Source: Roseimaritima ulvae (GTDB lineage: Bacteria > Planctomycetota > Planctomycetia > Pirellulales > Pirellulaceae). Taken from it: DNA of 64,000 nucleotides. Of the stretch, positions 10,374 to 17,893 are shown one piece after another. The stretch spans positions 6,243,404 to 6,307,403 of the forward strand of contig NZ_CP042914.1 in NCBI RefSeq assembly GCF_008065135.1, given 5' to 3'. The notes beneath the pieces are model-generated. The model had not been told where the DNA came from. It did no database searches and saw only the letters and a program-made list of their open reading frames with translations. The translations under genes and the position numbers were made by a program. The number at the start of each line of letters is the position of its first letter. Position 1 is the stretch's first letter.

Positions 10374-11261
10374 ATGTCCCGATCGCTACCCCTAAACATC
10401 TGCGAAACTATGCCCAGCTCCATCGAGGATACGATTCAAGCGTCTAGCACGGAGCTTGAAACGAGCCGCACGGATACACCGCGACTGTTTTGCGACCAAC
10501 GGTTCTTTCAACGCAAGTACCTCGTCGATCGCTGCTTCGGGGGAGTCCTGCTGGTGCTCACTTCTCCTCTCACACTTGCACTGTATCTGCTCGTCAAAGC
10601 CACCTCGCCCGGCCCCGGCTTTTACCTCCAGGAACGTGTCGGTCTGGACGGGAAAACCTTTCTCGTCGTCAAATTGCGATCGATGCGGGTGGATGCGGAG
10701 GCGTGCGGGAAAGCCAAATGGTGCGGCAAAAACGATCCGCGAGTGACGCGTGTGGGTAAAGTCCTCCGCAAACTGCATTTGGATGAACTGCCCCAACTGT
10801 GGAATGTGGCCAAAGGCGAAATGTCGCTGATCGGCCCGCGCCCCGAGCGACCGGTGATCTGCGAGTCGCTGGCCGAGAAAATCCCTGGTTACTACCGCCG
10901 CATCACGGTCAAGCCCGGCGTCACCGGATTGGCCCAAATCAACCTGCCGCCTGATGAGTCGATCGAGGATGTGCAGCGCAAACAAATCCTGGATCTGCAC
11001 TACATCGAAGAAACCAACCTGTGGCTGGAAACGCGAATCTTCTGCGCCACGGCGCTGCGGGTCGTCGGCCTGCAGGGAGAGACCGTTATGAAATGGATGC
11101 GACTGTGCCGCTTGGACGTGGTAAACGCCGGCATGGCCGATCTTGTCAGTGTCACCATCCACGGAGAAGACGGCGCCATCATGCGACTCGACCGCAGCGA
11201 GCAGTGCGAAACTTGGGGGGCTGCCGATTCCCAGCACAGCAATCCCAACCGGCCACGTTAA
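10374..11261 (+). CDS. Monotopic phosphoglycosyl transferase (bacterial sugar transferase, WcaJ/EpsL-like)
   Basis: This is a priming enzyme that transfers a sugar-1-phosphate from a nucleotide sugar to undecaprenyl phosphate, the first step of repeat-unit assembly. The 295-residue product has a variable N-terminal tail, a hydrophobic re-entrant helix at about 55-75, then the family motifs: KLRSMR, the DELPQLWNV block near residue 137 and SLIGPRPERP near 153. The Asp-Glu catalytic dyad expected of monotopic enzymes is present. The long polytopic N-terminal region of WbaP/WcaJ proteins is absent, so this is the short form. ATG 10410 is an alternative start. The C-terminal extension (about 235-295) is not part of the core domain and I do not recognise it. 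It is directly followed by the deacetylase gene. Confidence 0.93.
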   Translation: MSRSLPLNICETMPSSIEDTIQASSTELETSRTDTPRLFCDQRFFQRKYLVDRCFGGVLLVLTSPLTLALYLLVKATSPGPGFYLQERVGLDGKTFLVVKLRSMRVDAEACGKAKWCGKNDPRVTRVGKVLRKLHLDELPQLWNVAKGEMSLIGPRPERPVICESLAEKIPGYYRRITVKPGVTGLAQINLPPDESIEDVQRKQILDLHYIEETNLWLETRIFCATALRVVGLQGETVMKWMRLCRLDVVNAGMADLVSVTIHGEDGAIMRLDRSEQCETWGAADSQHSNPNRPR

Positions 11262-11306
11262 GTCTTATTGTCGGATCTCAGTGACTTTCATCCGGCAAAC
11301 TCTTTC

Positions 11307-12218
11307 ATGAACGCAACGATTCAAACGGCCCAATCCTCCACGGCACCCAACGGTCCTCCGGCCCGCATCACCCATGCCCTGACCGTGGACGTCGAAGACT
11401 ATTTTCAGGTCTCTGCGTTTGAGCATCGCGTCAGCCGGTCGAGCTGGGAGAACCGGGAATGCCGCGTGGAAGCCAACACTGACAAATTGCTGGCACTGTT
11501 CGATCGCTGCGACGTGCGCGGTACTTTTTTCATCCTCGGCTGGGTCGCTTCTCACTATCCTCAACTGGTCCAGCGCATCGCCGCCGCCGGACACGAAATC
11601 GCCTCCCACGGCTACTGGCATCGCCTGGTCTACGACCTCACGCCCGAACAATTTGCGGACGATATCCAAAAATCCAAAGCCGCCATCTTCGACGCCTGCC
11701 AAATCGAACCCACGGCCTACCGGGCGCCCAGCTTTTCCATCGTCGAACGATCGCTGTGGGCGTTGGATATTCTAAGCGAACAAGGTTTCACCACCGACAG
11801 CAGTATTTTCCCGATTCGCGGCCATGACCGTTATGGCATGCCCAACGCCAAGCAGGAAATTCACACTCTGCCCACGGCAAGTGATCGGATTCAAGAGTTC
11901 CCGCCCACGCTGGAAACCGTCGCCGGCATCAAGGTGCCGATCGGCGGAGGCTATTTCCGCTTGCTGCCAGCCAGCGTGACATCGGCCGCCATCCGCAAGA
12001 TTGAAGCCCAAAATCGGCCCGCGATGTTTTACATCCACCCTTGGGAAGTCGATCCACAGCAACCCCGAATCACCGGCGTCGGCAGCAAAAACCGCTTTCG
12101 GCATTATGTTGGGTTAAAGAGAACCGAAGCGAAGCTCGAGAAACTAATCAGCTCCCATCGCTTCGGCACCATGACCGCAGCCATGCAATCCGCGGAAGCC
12201 TGCAGAGCGCCGATTTAG
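11307..12218 (+). CDS. NodB-type polysaccharide deacetylase of exosortase loci
   Basis: This is a carbohydrate esterase (family 4) that removes N- or O-acetyl groups from sugars. Metal-binding motifs are present: DVEDYF near residue 28 and SHGYWH near residue 100, followed by YRAPSFSI and, near the C terminus, FYIHPWEVDP, which is typical of the XrtA-system deacetylase family with a DUF3473-like tail. ATG 11307 gives 303 residues; a TTG at 11268 would add 13 poorly conserved residues. No signal peptide is visible, so it may act on lipid-linked intermediates in the cytoplasm, as inferred for this subfamily. It is the last gene of the left, repeat-free operon; a dense repeat tract begins directly after its stop. 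Confidence 0.9.
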   Translation: MNATIQTAQSSTAPNGPPARITHALTVDVEDYFQVSAFEHRVSRSSWENRECRVEANTDKLLALFDRCDVRGTFFILGWVASHYPQLVQRIAAAGHEIASHGYWHRLVYDLTPEQFADDIQKSKAAIFDACQIEPTAYRAPSFSIVERSLWALDILSEQGFTTDSSIFPIRGHDRYGMPNAKQEIHTLPTASDRIQEFPPTLETVAGIKVPIGGGYFRLLPASVTSAAIRKIEAQNRPAMFYIHPWEVDPQQPRITGVGSKNRFRHYVGLKRTEAKLEKLISSHRFGTMTAAMQSAEACRAPI

Positions 12219-12229
12219 ATGTTTACCCC

Positions 12230-12330
12230 GTAGCACAACTCCCCCGTAGCACGACTCTCCGAGTCGTGTAACCCCCGTAGCATGGGTCCCCGGCCCGTGC
12301 ACCCCCGTAGCACGACTCTCCGAGTCGTGT
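12230..12330. repeat. Cluster of short palindromic repeats A and B
   Basis: A repeats have the form gtagcacgactctccgagtcgtg, a near-perfect palindrome with an 8-base arm and a 3-base loop; copies lie at 12246-12268 and 12308-12330. One B repeat (gtagcatgggtccccggcccgtg type) lies at 12278-12300. A half A repeat at 12230-12241 stops at the palindrome centre and runs straight into the next A copy. Confidence 0.9.
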
Positions 12331-12345
12331 AAACCGCAGCCACAG

Positions 12346-12420
12346 AAACCACATCACCCTCCCCCTGGGAGGGTCGAGCGTCAGCGAGGGGAGGGCGATC
12401 GCGCCGCCGGCAAGACGCCA
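12346..12420. repeat. Partial copy of MITE-like repeat C
   Basis: The stretch contains ccctgggagggtcgagcgtc followed by agcgaggggagggcgatcgc, matching the interior of the complete C elements at 12650 and 15705, but lacks both terminal inverted repeats. It is a decayed or truncated copy. Confidence 0.7.
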
Positions 12421-12545
12421 CACCACCACTCGCGAAAATCACCAAAATTCGCGACTTTCGAACGAACCTATCCAGCGCCAACCTATGGTTGTCAGCACCC
12501 CAGCTGCCACCCACAGGAACGAAGTCCGCGCCAACGAAACGCCCC

Positions 12546-12628
12546 GTAGCATGACTCTCTGAGTCGTGTCCCCCCGTAGCATGACTCTCTGAGTCGTGTC
12601 CCCCCGTAGCATGGGTCCCCGGCCCGTG
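12546..12628. repeat. Repeat cluster A, A, B
   Basis: Two A-type copies with a ctctctgag centre lie at 12546-12568 and 12576-12598, followed by one B copy at 12606-12628. The next A repeat (12636) is split by the MITE-like element. The cluster lies in the gap between the deacetylase and the next glycosyltransferase. Confidence 0.88.
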
Positions 12629-12635
12629 CAGCCCC

Positions 12636-12852
12636 GTAGCACGACTCTCGTGACGTGAAGTGTATTAATGACGGATTCACTTCACTCTCCCTCTGGGAGA
12701 GTCGAGCGTCAGCGAGGAGAGGGCGACCGCGCCGCTGCAAACTCCCAAAAACCTCCCCTCGCTAAGGCTCGACCCTCCTTGAAAAGGAGGGTGAAGCAAG
12801 CGGCCCCAAGGTCCAATGCGTCAATAATACATTTCACGTCCCCCGAGTCGTG
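12636..12852. repeat. A palindrome split at its centre by a MITE-like element
   Basis: The left half gtagcacgactctc (12636-12649) and right half cgagtcgtg (12844-12852) would rejoin exactly into a normal A repeat. Element C (12650-12843) sits between them. The same arrangement recurs at 15691-15901. Confidence 0.85.
12650..12843. mobile_element. MITE-like element C, copy 1 (about 194 bp)
   Basis: The ends are inverted: tgacgtgaagtgtatta on the left and taatacatttcacgtcc on the right. Inside, tcgagcgtcagcgagga on the left pairs with tcgctaaggctcga on the right, so the element could fold on itself along most of its length. It encodes nothing credible; the long open frame starting at 12668 simply reads through it into the following glycosyltransferase. 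Its size, terminal inverted repeats and lack of genes fit a miniature inverted-repeat element. Copy 2 is at 15705-15892, a truncated copy is at 63572, and an internal fragment is at 12346. Confidence 0.8.
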
Positions 12853-12906
12853 TCCCCCCCGTAGCGTCCCTCTCCGAGCCGTAACGTACGCACGCATTTC
12901 CCCAGC

Positions 12907-12965
12907 CACGACTCGGAGAGTCATGCTACGGCGAATCCCAGCCACGACTCGGAAAGTCGTGCTAC
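12907..12965. repeat. Two A repeats in reverse orientation
   Basis: Reverse-oriented A copies (cacgactcggagagtcatgctac) lie at 12907-12929 and, with one mismatch, 12943-12965. The second ends five bases before the ATG of the next glycosyltransferase, so its hairpin could cover that gene's ribosome binding region. Confidence 0.85.
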
Positions 12966-12970
12966 TTTTG

Positions 12971-14398
12971 ATGTTGCCTCGTTTACTCTTCCTGACGCAC
13001 CGCTTTCCGTACCCGCCTAACCGTGGGGATCGGATTCGGTCCTATAACATGCTCCGCGAACTGGCGCAGCGGCACCGCGTGACGCTGGCCTGTACCACGG
13101 ACGAAGCGGTTGCCGACAGCGACTTACAGCACGTCGAAGAGCTTTGCGAGAGCGTACTTGTGGCTCCGCTTCACCGTCTCCGCCGCGTGCTCCGAGGCGC
13201 CGGATCGGTGGCCCGGGGCGGCAGTTTGACCGAAGGCATGTTTCATTCTCCCGCCCTATTCGCCCAGGTCGCCTCGGCGCAGCAACAACATCCCTTCGAC
13301 AACGTGCTAGTGTTCTGCTCCAGCATGTTTCCCTATATCGACCATGGCTGTTTTACCGGCACCCCCACGGTTGTCGATTTGGTGGACGTGGACAGTCAGA
13401 AGTGGGCGCAGATGAGTCGCGAAACAGGGGCGCCCAAACGGTGGGTGTATCGCTTGGAAGCCCATCGAGTTGGCAAGTTGGAACAGCGGATTGCCAACCG
13501 TGCATGCGCCGTCACCTTGGTCAGCGATAGCGAAGCCGACGTGTTCCGCAAGACGCTCACGGAGGCCAAACCGGCGCTGAACATCTGCGGCATCAGCAAC
13601 GGCGTTGACACCGACTACTTTCGCCCACCGTCTGGCCGTAGCCACGCTCGCCAGAGCGTGGGCGCTGGAGTCCAGCCTTTAGGCGCCCACAAGCCTATAA
13701 CCGAATCGGCTAAAGCCTACACTCCAGCGCCATCCCAGGCCAACGCCCACCAGAGCGTCGGCCCCCAAAACGAACCACCGTCTGGCGACGGTAGCTACGG
13801 GGGAGCGTCGGCCGAAACCGATCCTTCAAACTTCGAACTTCGAACTTCAAACTTCCTCCGTCTCGTATTCACCGGCGTGCTCGACTACCACCCCAACGTC
13901 GAAGGCATCGATTGGTTCTGTCGTCAGGTGATGCCCGAGTTGCTGCGAAACGTCGACGCCGAGCTTGCGATCGTCGGTCGCCGTCCCACGCCACGGGTTT
14001 TAGAGCTCGCGAACATGGCAGGCGTTAGAGTGGTCGGCGAAGTGCCGGACGTACGTCCCTACCTACACGCCGCCGACGTCGCCATTTCGCCGCTCTCCTT
14101 AGCCCGCGGTATTCAAAACAAAGTGCTCGAAGCCATGGCGACGGGGTTGCCCGTGGTCTTAACGCGTCCCTCCGCCGAAGGCATCGAGGCCGAATCCGGT
14201 CAGCACTTTGTGATCGCCGACAGCGCTGCGGAATGGACCGAGCGGTTGGTAGCTCTGGCGCGCGACGCGCAGTCCAGAGCCGACATCGGCGAGGCGGCCA
14301 GGGAATTGGTCGTCAAGGAGTATTCTTGGTCCGCAAAGCTAAGTGACTTCCAGACCTTGTTAGACACCAACAAGACCGATGCCCCCCACACCCCGTAG
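12971..14398 (+). CDS. Glycosyltransferase, Stp1-type (PEP-CTERM/exosortase-associated)
   Basis: This is a GT-B family 4-like transferase that adds a sugar to the growing lipid-linked chain. It resembles the exosortase-associated sugar transferase family: the N terminus LFLTHRFPYPPNRGDRIRSY, VDLVDVDSQKW near residue 138, GVLDYHPN and a C-terminal EAMATGLPVV donor-site motif. The open frame extends upstream to 12668, but that part is translated repeat DNA, so ATG 12971 is chosen (475 residues). Residues about 219-293 (13624-13850) do not belong to the fold: they are intergenic repeat sequence carried in frame between the two Rossmann domains. The TAG stop is the one inside the gtag of the following D repeat. 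Confidence 0.9.
   Translation: MLPRLLFLTHRFPYPPNRGDRIRSYNMLRELAQRHRVTLACTTDEAVADSDLQHVEELCESVLVAPLHRLRRVLRGAGSVARGGSLTEGMFHSPALFAQVASAQQQHPFDNVLVFCSSMFPYIDHGCFTGTPTVVDLVDVDSQKWAQMSRETGAPKRWVYRLEAHRVGKLEQRIANRACAVTLVSDSEADVFRKTLTEAKPALNICGISNGVDTDYFRPPSGRSHARQSVGAGVQPLGAHKPITESAKAYTPAPSQANAHQSVGPQNEPPSGDGSYGGASAETDPSNFELRTSNFLRLVFTGVLDYHPNVEGIDWFCRQVMPELLRNVDAELAIVGRRPTPRVLELANMAGVRVVGEVPDVRPYLHAADVAISPLSLARGIQNKVLEAMATGLPVVLTRPSAEGIEAESGQHFVIADSAAEWTERLVALARDAQSRADIGEAARELVVKEYSWSAKLSDFQTLLDTNKTDAPHTP
13624..13850. repeat. Intergenic-type repeats inserted in frame in a glycosyltransferase
   Basis: The stretch holds a palindromic pair (gcgctggagtccagccttta and, inverted, taaagcctacactccagcg), a cgccagagcgtggg motif, two cgtctgg...ggtagc units and a run of aacttcgaacttcaaac. 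These are noncoding-type repeats, yet the frame is kept open across about 75 codons. They fall in the linker between the N- and C-terminal domains. Confidence 0.75.
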
Positions 14399-14462
14399 CC
14401 GAAGTCGCCAGACTTTGGACGATTTTTGCTCACGCGTCCAATCTCTGGCGAGATCGGCTACT
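14394..14462. repeat. Palindromic repeat D
   Basis: gtagccgaagtcgccagact at the left and, inverted, tctggcgagatcggctac at the right form a long imperfect stem around a central ttgctcacgcg. The left edge supplies the TAG stop of the upstream glycosyltransferase and the right edge ends nine bases before the next gene. Related half copies occur at 17795-17818 and 51653-51676. Confidence 0.8.
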
Positions 14463-14470
14463 GAATAACC

Positions 14471-15673
14471 ATGATCGGATTCAACACAACCCAATCGACA
14501 CCACCTGCCCCTGTCCGCGTGGGTTTTGTGATGCACAAGATGCAGGTTGCGGGCGCCGAAGTGTTGGTCAAGCAGATCATCGAACAACTGGCGGGCGAAA
14601 TCGAGGCGACCGTATTCTGCCTGGATGGGCTGGGCGAACTGGGACAACAACTGCGCGACGCCGGCACCCCCGTGATCGTGCTCGACCGCCAACCGGGATT
14701 TGACCGACAAGTCGCCAAACGTTTGGCCGATGAAGTCAACTCACGCCGCATCGACGTTTTACACGCGCATCAATACACCCCGTTCTTCTATTCCGCACTG
14801 GCGCGGCTGCGGCACCGGTGCCAGACCAAAATCCTATTCACCGAACACGGCCGCCACTACCCGGACATCGTTTCCTGGAAGCGACGTTCGGCCAACCGGT
14901 GGCTGCTGCAACGTTATGCCGAAGTCACCACCGCTTGCTGCGACTTCAGCACCGCAGCGTTACGGCAGATCGAAGGTTTTCCCCGAGCGATCACACTACG
15001 CAACGGCGTCGTCCTTGACGAATTGCCGCCCCGCGGCGACGCACAAACCCAGCAAGCCCTACGAGCCAAACTGGGTTTGCAGGCAGATACGCCCTACGCC
15101 GCCTGCGTGGCGCGATTCCATCCGGTCAAAGACCACGCCACATTGATCCGAGGCTGGCGGCAAGTCCACCAGCAACTGCCGGGCGCCAAGCTGCTACTCG
15201 TCGGCGACGGCCCCGAACGAGCCAACATCGAACAACTCATCCAGCAACTAAGTCCCCTCGCCCCCGCCGCGGGGGAGAGGGTTAGGGAGAGGGGGCCAAC
15301 ATTCGCCAGCTCCATTAAATTCCTCGGCATCCGCAACGACGTCGCCGACATCCTCCGCGCCGTCGACGTGTTCACGTTGACCAGTGTCAGCGAAGCGGCC
15401 TCGCTGACGTTGCTCGAAGCGATGGCCAGCGAGTGCGCCTCGGTGGTCACCGACGTGGGCGGCAACGCCGAACACCTTCGCGAGGGCATCGATGGTTTCC
15501 TGACGCCACGTGGCGACGCGGAGAAGCTAGGCGAACGGCTGACGGAACTTTTGCAGTCCCCTGATCGTTGCCGAGAGATGGGCACCAGCGCCCGCCGCCG
15601 AGTCATCGAAGCCTTTAATCTAGACGACGTCATCGCCGCCTACGCCCAACACTACAAAACCCTACAAAAGTAG
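14471..15673 (+). CDS. Glycosyltransferase family 4
   Basis: This is a GT-B fold transferase of 400 residues. The N-terminal domain opens with VGFVMHKMQVAGAEVLV, typical of GT4 acceptor-side glycine/alanine loops, and the C-terminal donor domain carries VARFHPVKDHATLIRGW, LLLVGDGPER and EAASLTLLEAMASECASVV. Its sugar specificity cannot be read from sequence. Residues about 260-276 (LSPLAPAAGERVRERG) interrupt the region between the VGDGPE loop and KFLGIRNDV, and are encoded by a C/G-rich palindromic repeat retained in frame. The stop TAG lies at the start of a repeat tract. The gene follows the Stp1-type transferase directly, so both probably act on the same chain. Confidence 0.9.
   Translation: MIGFNTTQSTPPAPVRVGFVMHKMQVAGAEVLVKQIIEQLAGEIEATVFCLDGLGELGQQLRDAGTPVIVLDRQPGFDRQVAKRLADEVNSRRIDVLHAHQYTPFFYSALARLRHRCQTKILFTEHGRHYPDIVSWKRRSANRWLLQRYAEVTTACCDFSTAALRQIEGFPRAITLRNGVVLDELPPRGDAQTQQALRAKLGLQADTPYAACVARFHPVKDHATLIRGWRQVHQQLPGAKLLLVGDGPERANIEQLIQQLSPLAPAAGERVRERGPTFASSIKFLGIRNDVADILRAVDVFTLTSVSEAASLTLLEAMASECASVVTDVGGNAEHLREGIDGFLTPRGDAEKLGERLTELLQSPDRCREMGTSARRRVIEAFNLDDVIAAYAQHYKTLQK
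15250..15297. repeat. REP-like palindrome inside a glycosyltransferase gene
   Basis: agtcccctcgcccccgccgc followed by gggggagagggttagggaga forms an imperfect stem. It closely resembles the ggggagaggggccgggggtg repeats at 63829-63986, which are intergenic. Its length is compatible with the reading frame, adding about 16 residues. Confidence 0.75.
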
Positions 15674-15690
15674 CCGCCCGTGTCCCCCGC

Positions 15691-15901
15691 GTAGCACGAC
15701 TCTCGGGACGTGAAGTGTATTAATGACGGATTCACTTCACTCTCCCTCTGGGAGAGTCGAGCGTCAGCGAGGAGAGGGCGACCGCGCCGCCGCCAAAGAA
15801 CCTCCCCTCGCTAAGGCTCGACCCTCCTTAAAAAGAAGGGTGAAGCAAGCGGCCCCAAGGTCCAATTCTGCAGTAATACCTTTCACGTCCCCCGAGTCGT
15901 G
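15691..15901. repeat. Second A palindrome split at its centre by element C
   Basis: gtagcacgactctc at 15691-15704 and cgagtcgtg at 15893-15901 are the two halves of one A repeat, with MITE-like element C exactly at the centre. The junction is the same as at 12636-12852, down to the base on the left side. Confidence 0.85.
15705..15892. mobile_element. MITE-like element C, copy 2 (about 188 bp)
   Basis: Terminal inverted repeats gggacgtgaagtgtatta and gtaatacctttcacgtcc bound an interior nearly identical to copy 1, including the same internal inverted repeat. Small length differences sit near the middle, and substitutions occur in the right terminal repeat. No protein is encoded. Confidence 0.8.
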
Positions 15902-15909
15902 GCCCCCGC

Positions 15910-16612
15910 GTAGCATGGGTCCACGGCCCGTGCCTGCAAAATCCCTCAACACACTATCCACACGGGCCAGGGGCCCATGCTACAAACTCCCCCCGTAGCA
16001 TGACTCTCCGAGTCGTGGCCTCCGCGTAGCATGGGTCCCCGGCCCGTGTCCTGAAAACCCCCTTAACACACTATCCACACGGGCCAGGGGCCCATGCTAC
16101 AAACTCCCCCCGTAGCATGACTCTCCGAGTCGTGGCCCCCGCGTAGCATGGGTCCACGGCCCGTGCCTGCAAAATCCCTCAACACACTATCCACACGGGC
16201 CAGGGGCCCATGCTACGAACTCCCCCCGTAGCATGACTCTCCGAGTCGTGGCCCCCGCGTAGCATGGGTCCCTGGCCCGTGTCCTGAAAACCCCCTCAAC
16301 ACACTATCCACACGGGCCAGGGGCCCATGCTACAAACTTCCCCCCGTAGCATGACTCTCCGAGTCGTGGCCCCCCGCGTAGCATGGGTCCCCGGCCCGTG
16401 TCCTGCAAACCCCCTTAACACACTATCCACACGGGCCAGGGGCCCATGCTAGAAACTCCCCCCGTAGCATGACTCTCCGAGTCGTGGCCCCCGCGTAGCA
16501 TGGGTCCCCGGCCCGTGCCTGCAAAATCCCTCAACACGCTATCCACACGGGCCAGGGGCCCATGCTACTAATTTTCCCAATCGCCACGGGCCGGGGGCCC
16601 ATGCTACAACCA
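15910..16612. repeat. Tandem array of six ~117-bp units
   Basis: Units begin at 15910, 16026, 16143, 16259, 16378 and 16495, giving periods of 116-119 bases. Each full unit reads B repeat, spacer with aacacactatccacac, inverted B repeat (cacgggccaggggcccatg), then an A repeat, so each unit contains a potential B/B' hairpin of about 75 bases plus an A hairpin. Units differ by point changes and by 1-3 base indels. The last unit lacks the A repeat and instead ends in one more inverted B copy, just upstream of the acyltransferase GTG. No coding function is seen. Confidence 0.92.
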
Positions 16613-16617
16613 CCAAC

Positions 16618-17211
16618 GTGAGGTCCTTCCTTAAATCCTGTTGCCGCGGCTTCGCGATCCTGCTGGTCGCGCCATTGCTGGCCACCCATATCGTCTTGTC
16701 ACGGCTGAGTTCACCGGACGGCTCTTTGGAAGCTCATTCCCAGTGCCTATCCTGCCTGCCGGGTTTGCTGGGCAGTTATCTGCGAGTTGGTTTTTACCGG
16801 TTTGCGTTGGCAAAATGTTCGCCCACGGCCACGATCAGCTTTGGCGTGTTGTTTTCCAAAGTCACCGCGTGCATCGACGAGCACGTGTACATCGGCCCGC
16901 ACTGCATGTTGGGCTCCGTGACCCTGGAACGCGACGTGTTGCTGGGCCCCCATGTGCAAATCCCCAGCGGCCCGCACACACACGGGATCGAACGCCTGGA
17001 CGTGCCGATCCGGCATCAGCCCGGGTGCCCGCAGCGAATCACGGTGGGGCAGGACAGCTGGATCGGAGCGGGCAGTATCGTGTTGGCGGACATCGCAACT
17101 CAAACCGTCGTCGCCGCCGGCGCCGTAGTCACCAAGCCCCAACCGCCAAGAACCATCATCGGCGGCTGCCCGGCCAAAGTCCTCCGCCACCGCGAAGACG
17201 CACCCCCGTAA
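16618..17211 (+). CDS. Hexapeptide-repeat acyltransferase (LbH fold)
   Basis: This 197-residue protein has an N-terminal hydrophobic segment (about 12-30) and a left-handed beta-helix built from hexapeptide repeats between about residues 70 and 180, with IGPHCMLGSVTL, GQDSWIGAGSIVLADI and VVAAGAVVTK as clear turns. Such proteins O- or N-acetylate sugars of polysaccharides using acetyl-CoA. The histidines in GPHCML and GPHTHGIE could contribute to catalysis. The GTG start lies eight bases after the last B repeat of the tandem array, and the TAA stop is the one in a diverged A repeat (gtaacacaactctc), so the gene is bounded at both ends by repeat DNA. The acceptor is not predictable. Confidence 0.85.
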   Translation: MRSFLKSCCRGFAILLVAPLLATHIVLSRLSSPDGSLEAHSQCLSCLPGLLGSYLRVGFYRFALAKCSPTATISFGVLFSKVTACIDEHVYIGPHCMLGSVTLERDVLLGPHVQIPSGPHTHGIERLDVPIRHQPGCPQRITVGQDSWIGAGSIVLADIATQTVVAAGAVVTKPQPPRTIIGGCPAKVLRHREDAPP

Positions 17212-17431
17212 CACAACTCTCCTGTAGCATGGGCCCCCGGCCCGTGCCCCCGTAGCATGACTCTCCCGTAGCATGGGCCCCCGGCCCGTGCCCCCGTAGC
17301 ATGACTCTCCGAGTCGTGCAGTACCACCACAACCACCAACCATCAGTCCACACGGGCCAGGGGCCCATGCTACTAGAGCCTCTAGTCCCTAAAGCAGCAA
17401 AGCACACGACTCGGAGAGTCATGCTACGCGG
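17208..17431. repeat. Cluster of A and B repeats with broken palindromes
   Basis: Two half A repeats, each ending at the palindrome centre, are each followed at once by a full B repeat. A complete A repeat follows, then an inverted B and an inverted A near 17350-17427. The mixture shows repeated recombination or insertion at A centres. Confidence 0.85.
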
Positions 17432-17893
17432 CACGCCACAGTCCACGACCACGCACTAAGTCCCAGATCGCCCCCCAAACCACGCCCTACAGGCGACATC
17501 CACCACACCAGCACAACCTCGTGATCCCAGGGCTAGACGCCCGCCACCCCAGCTAGCAATTCTTTAGGGCCCGCCGACCGCACCGTGTAATCCGGTTGCG
17601 CCGGCGGCGCGGCAAGACCATTCCAGGGACATGTAAAAATGTTCTGGAAAACCCATTGAATCTGCGAGCAACTAGTTACCTTAGTGGCAACTGCAGGTCC
17701 CCACCGGCGGGAGTTACGCCGCCAACAGACGGGCCATGTCACCCACGGGAACGAGGTACGCGCCAACCGCCCCTAACGACCATCCCCGAACAAAGTAGCC
17801 GAACTCGCCAGAGTTTGGATCGCAACTCGCAACTCACCCTCCCAATACACCGCAACCGCACCACTAACTAGACGCCGTGACCGCCCCAACCCT
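17432..17893. other. Noncoding stretch before the ABC permease
   Basis: There is no convincing gene. A half D repeat (gtagccgaactcgccagagt) is at 17795-17818, followed by a gcaactcgcaactc run near 17820-17835. A related actcgc motif is found inside the glycosyltransferase gene at 51968. The rest shows no clear structure. Confidence 0.55.

Noticed and set aside
12668-12970. Upstream extension of the Stp1-type transferase
   Set aside because: The first 101 codons are read from repeats A, B and C; the conserved domain starts at ATG 12971.
15910-16612. CRISPR array
   Set aside because: The repeat unit is longer than the spacer, spacers are not unique and there are no cas genes; it is a tandem array of palindromic units.
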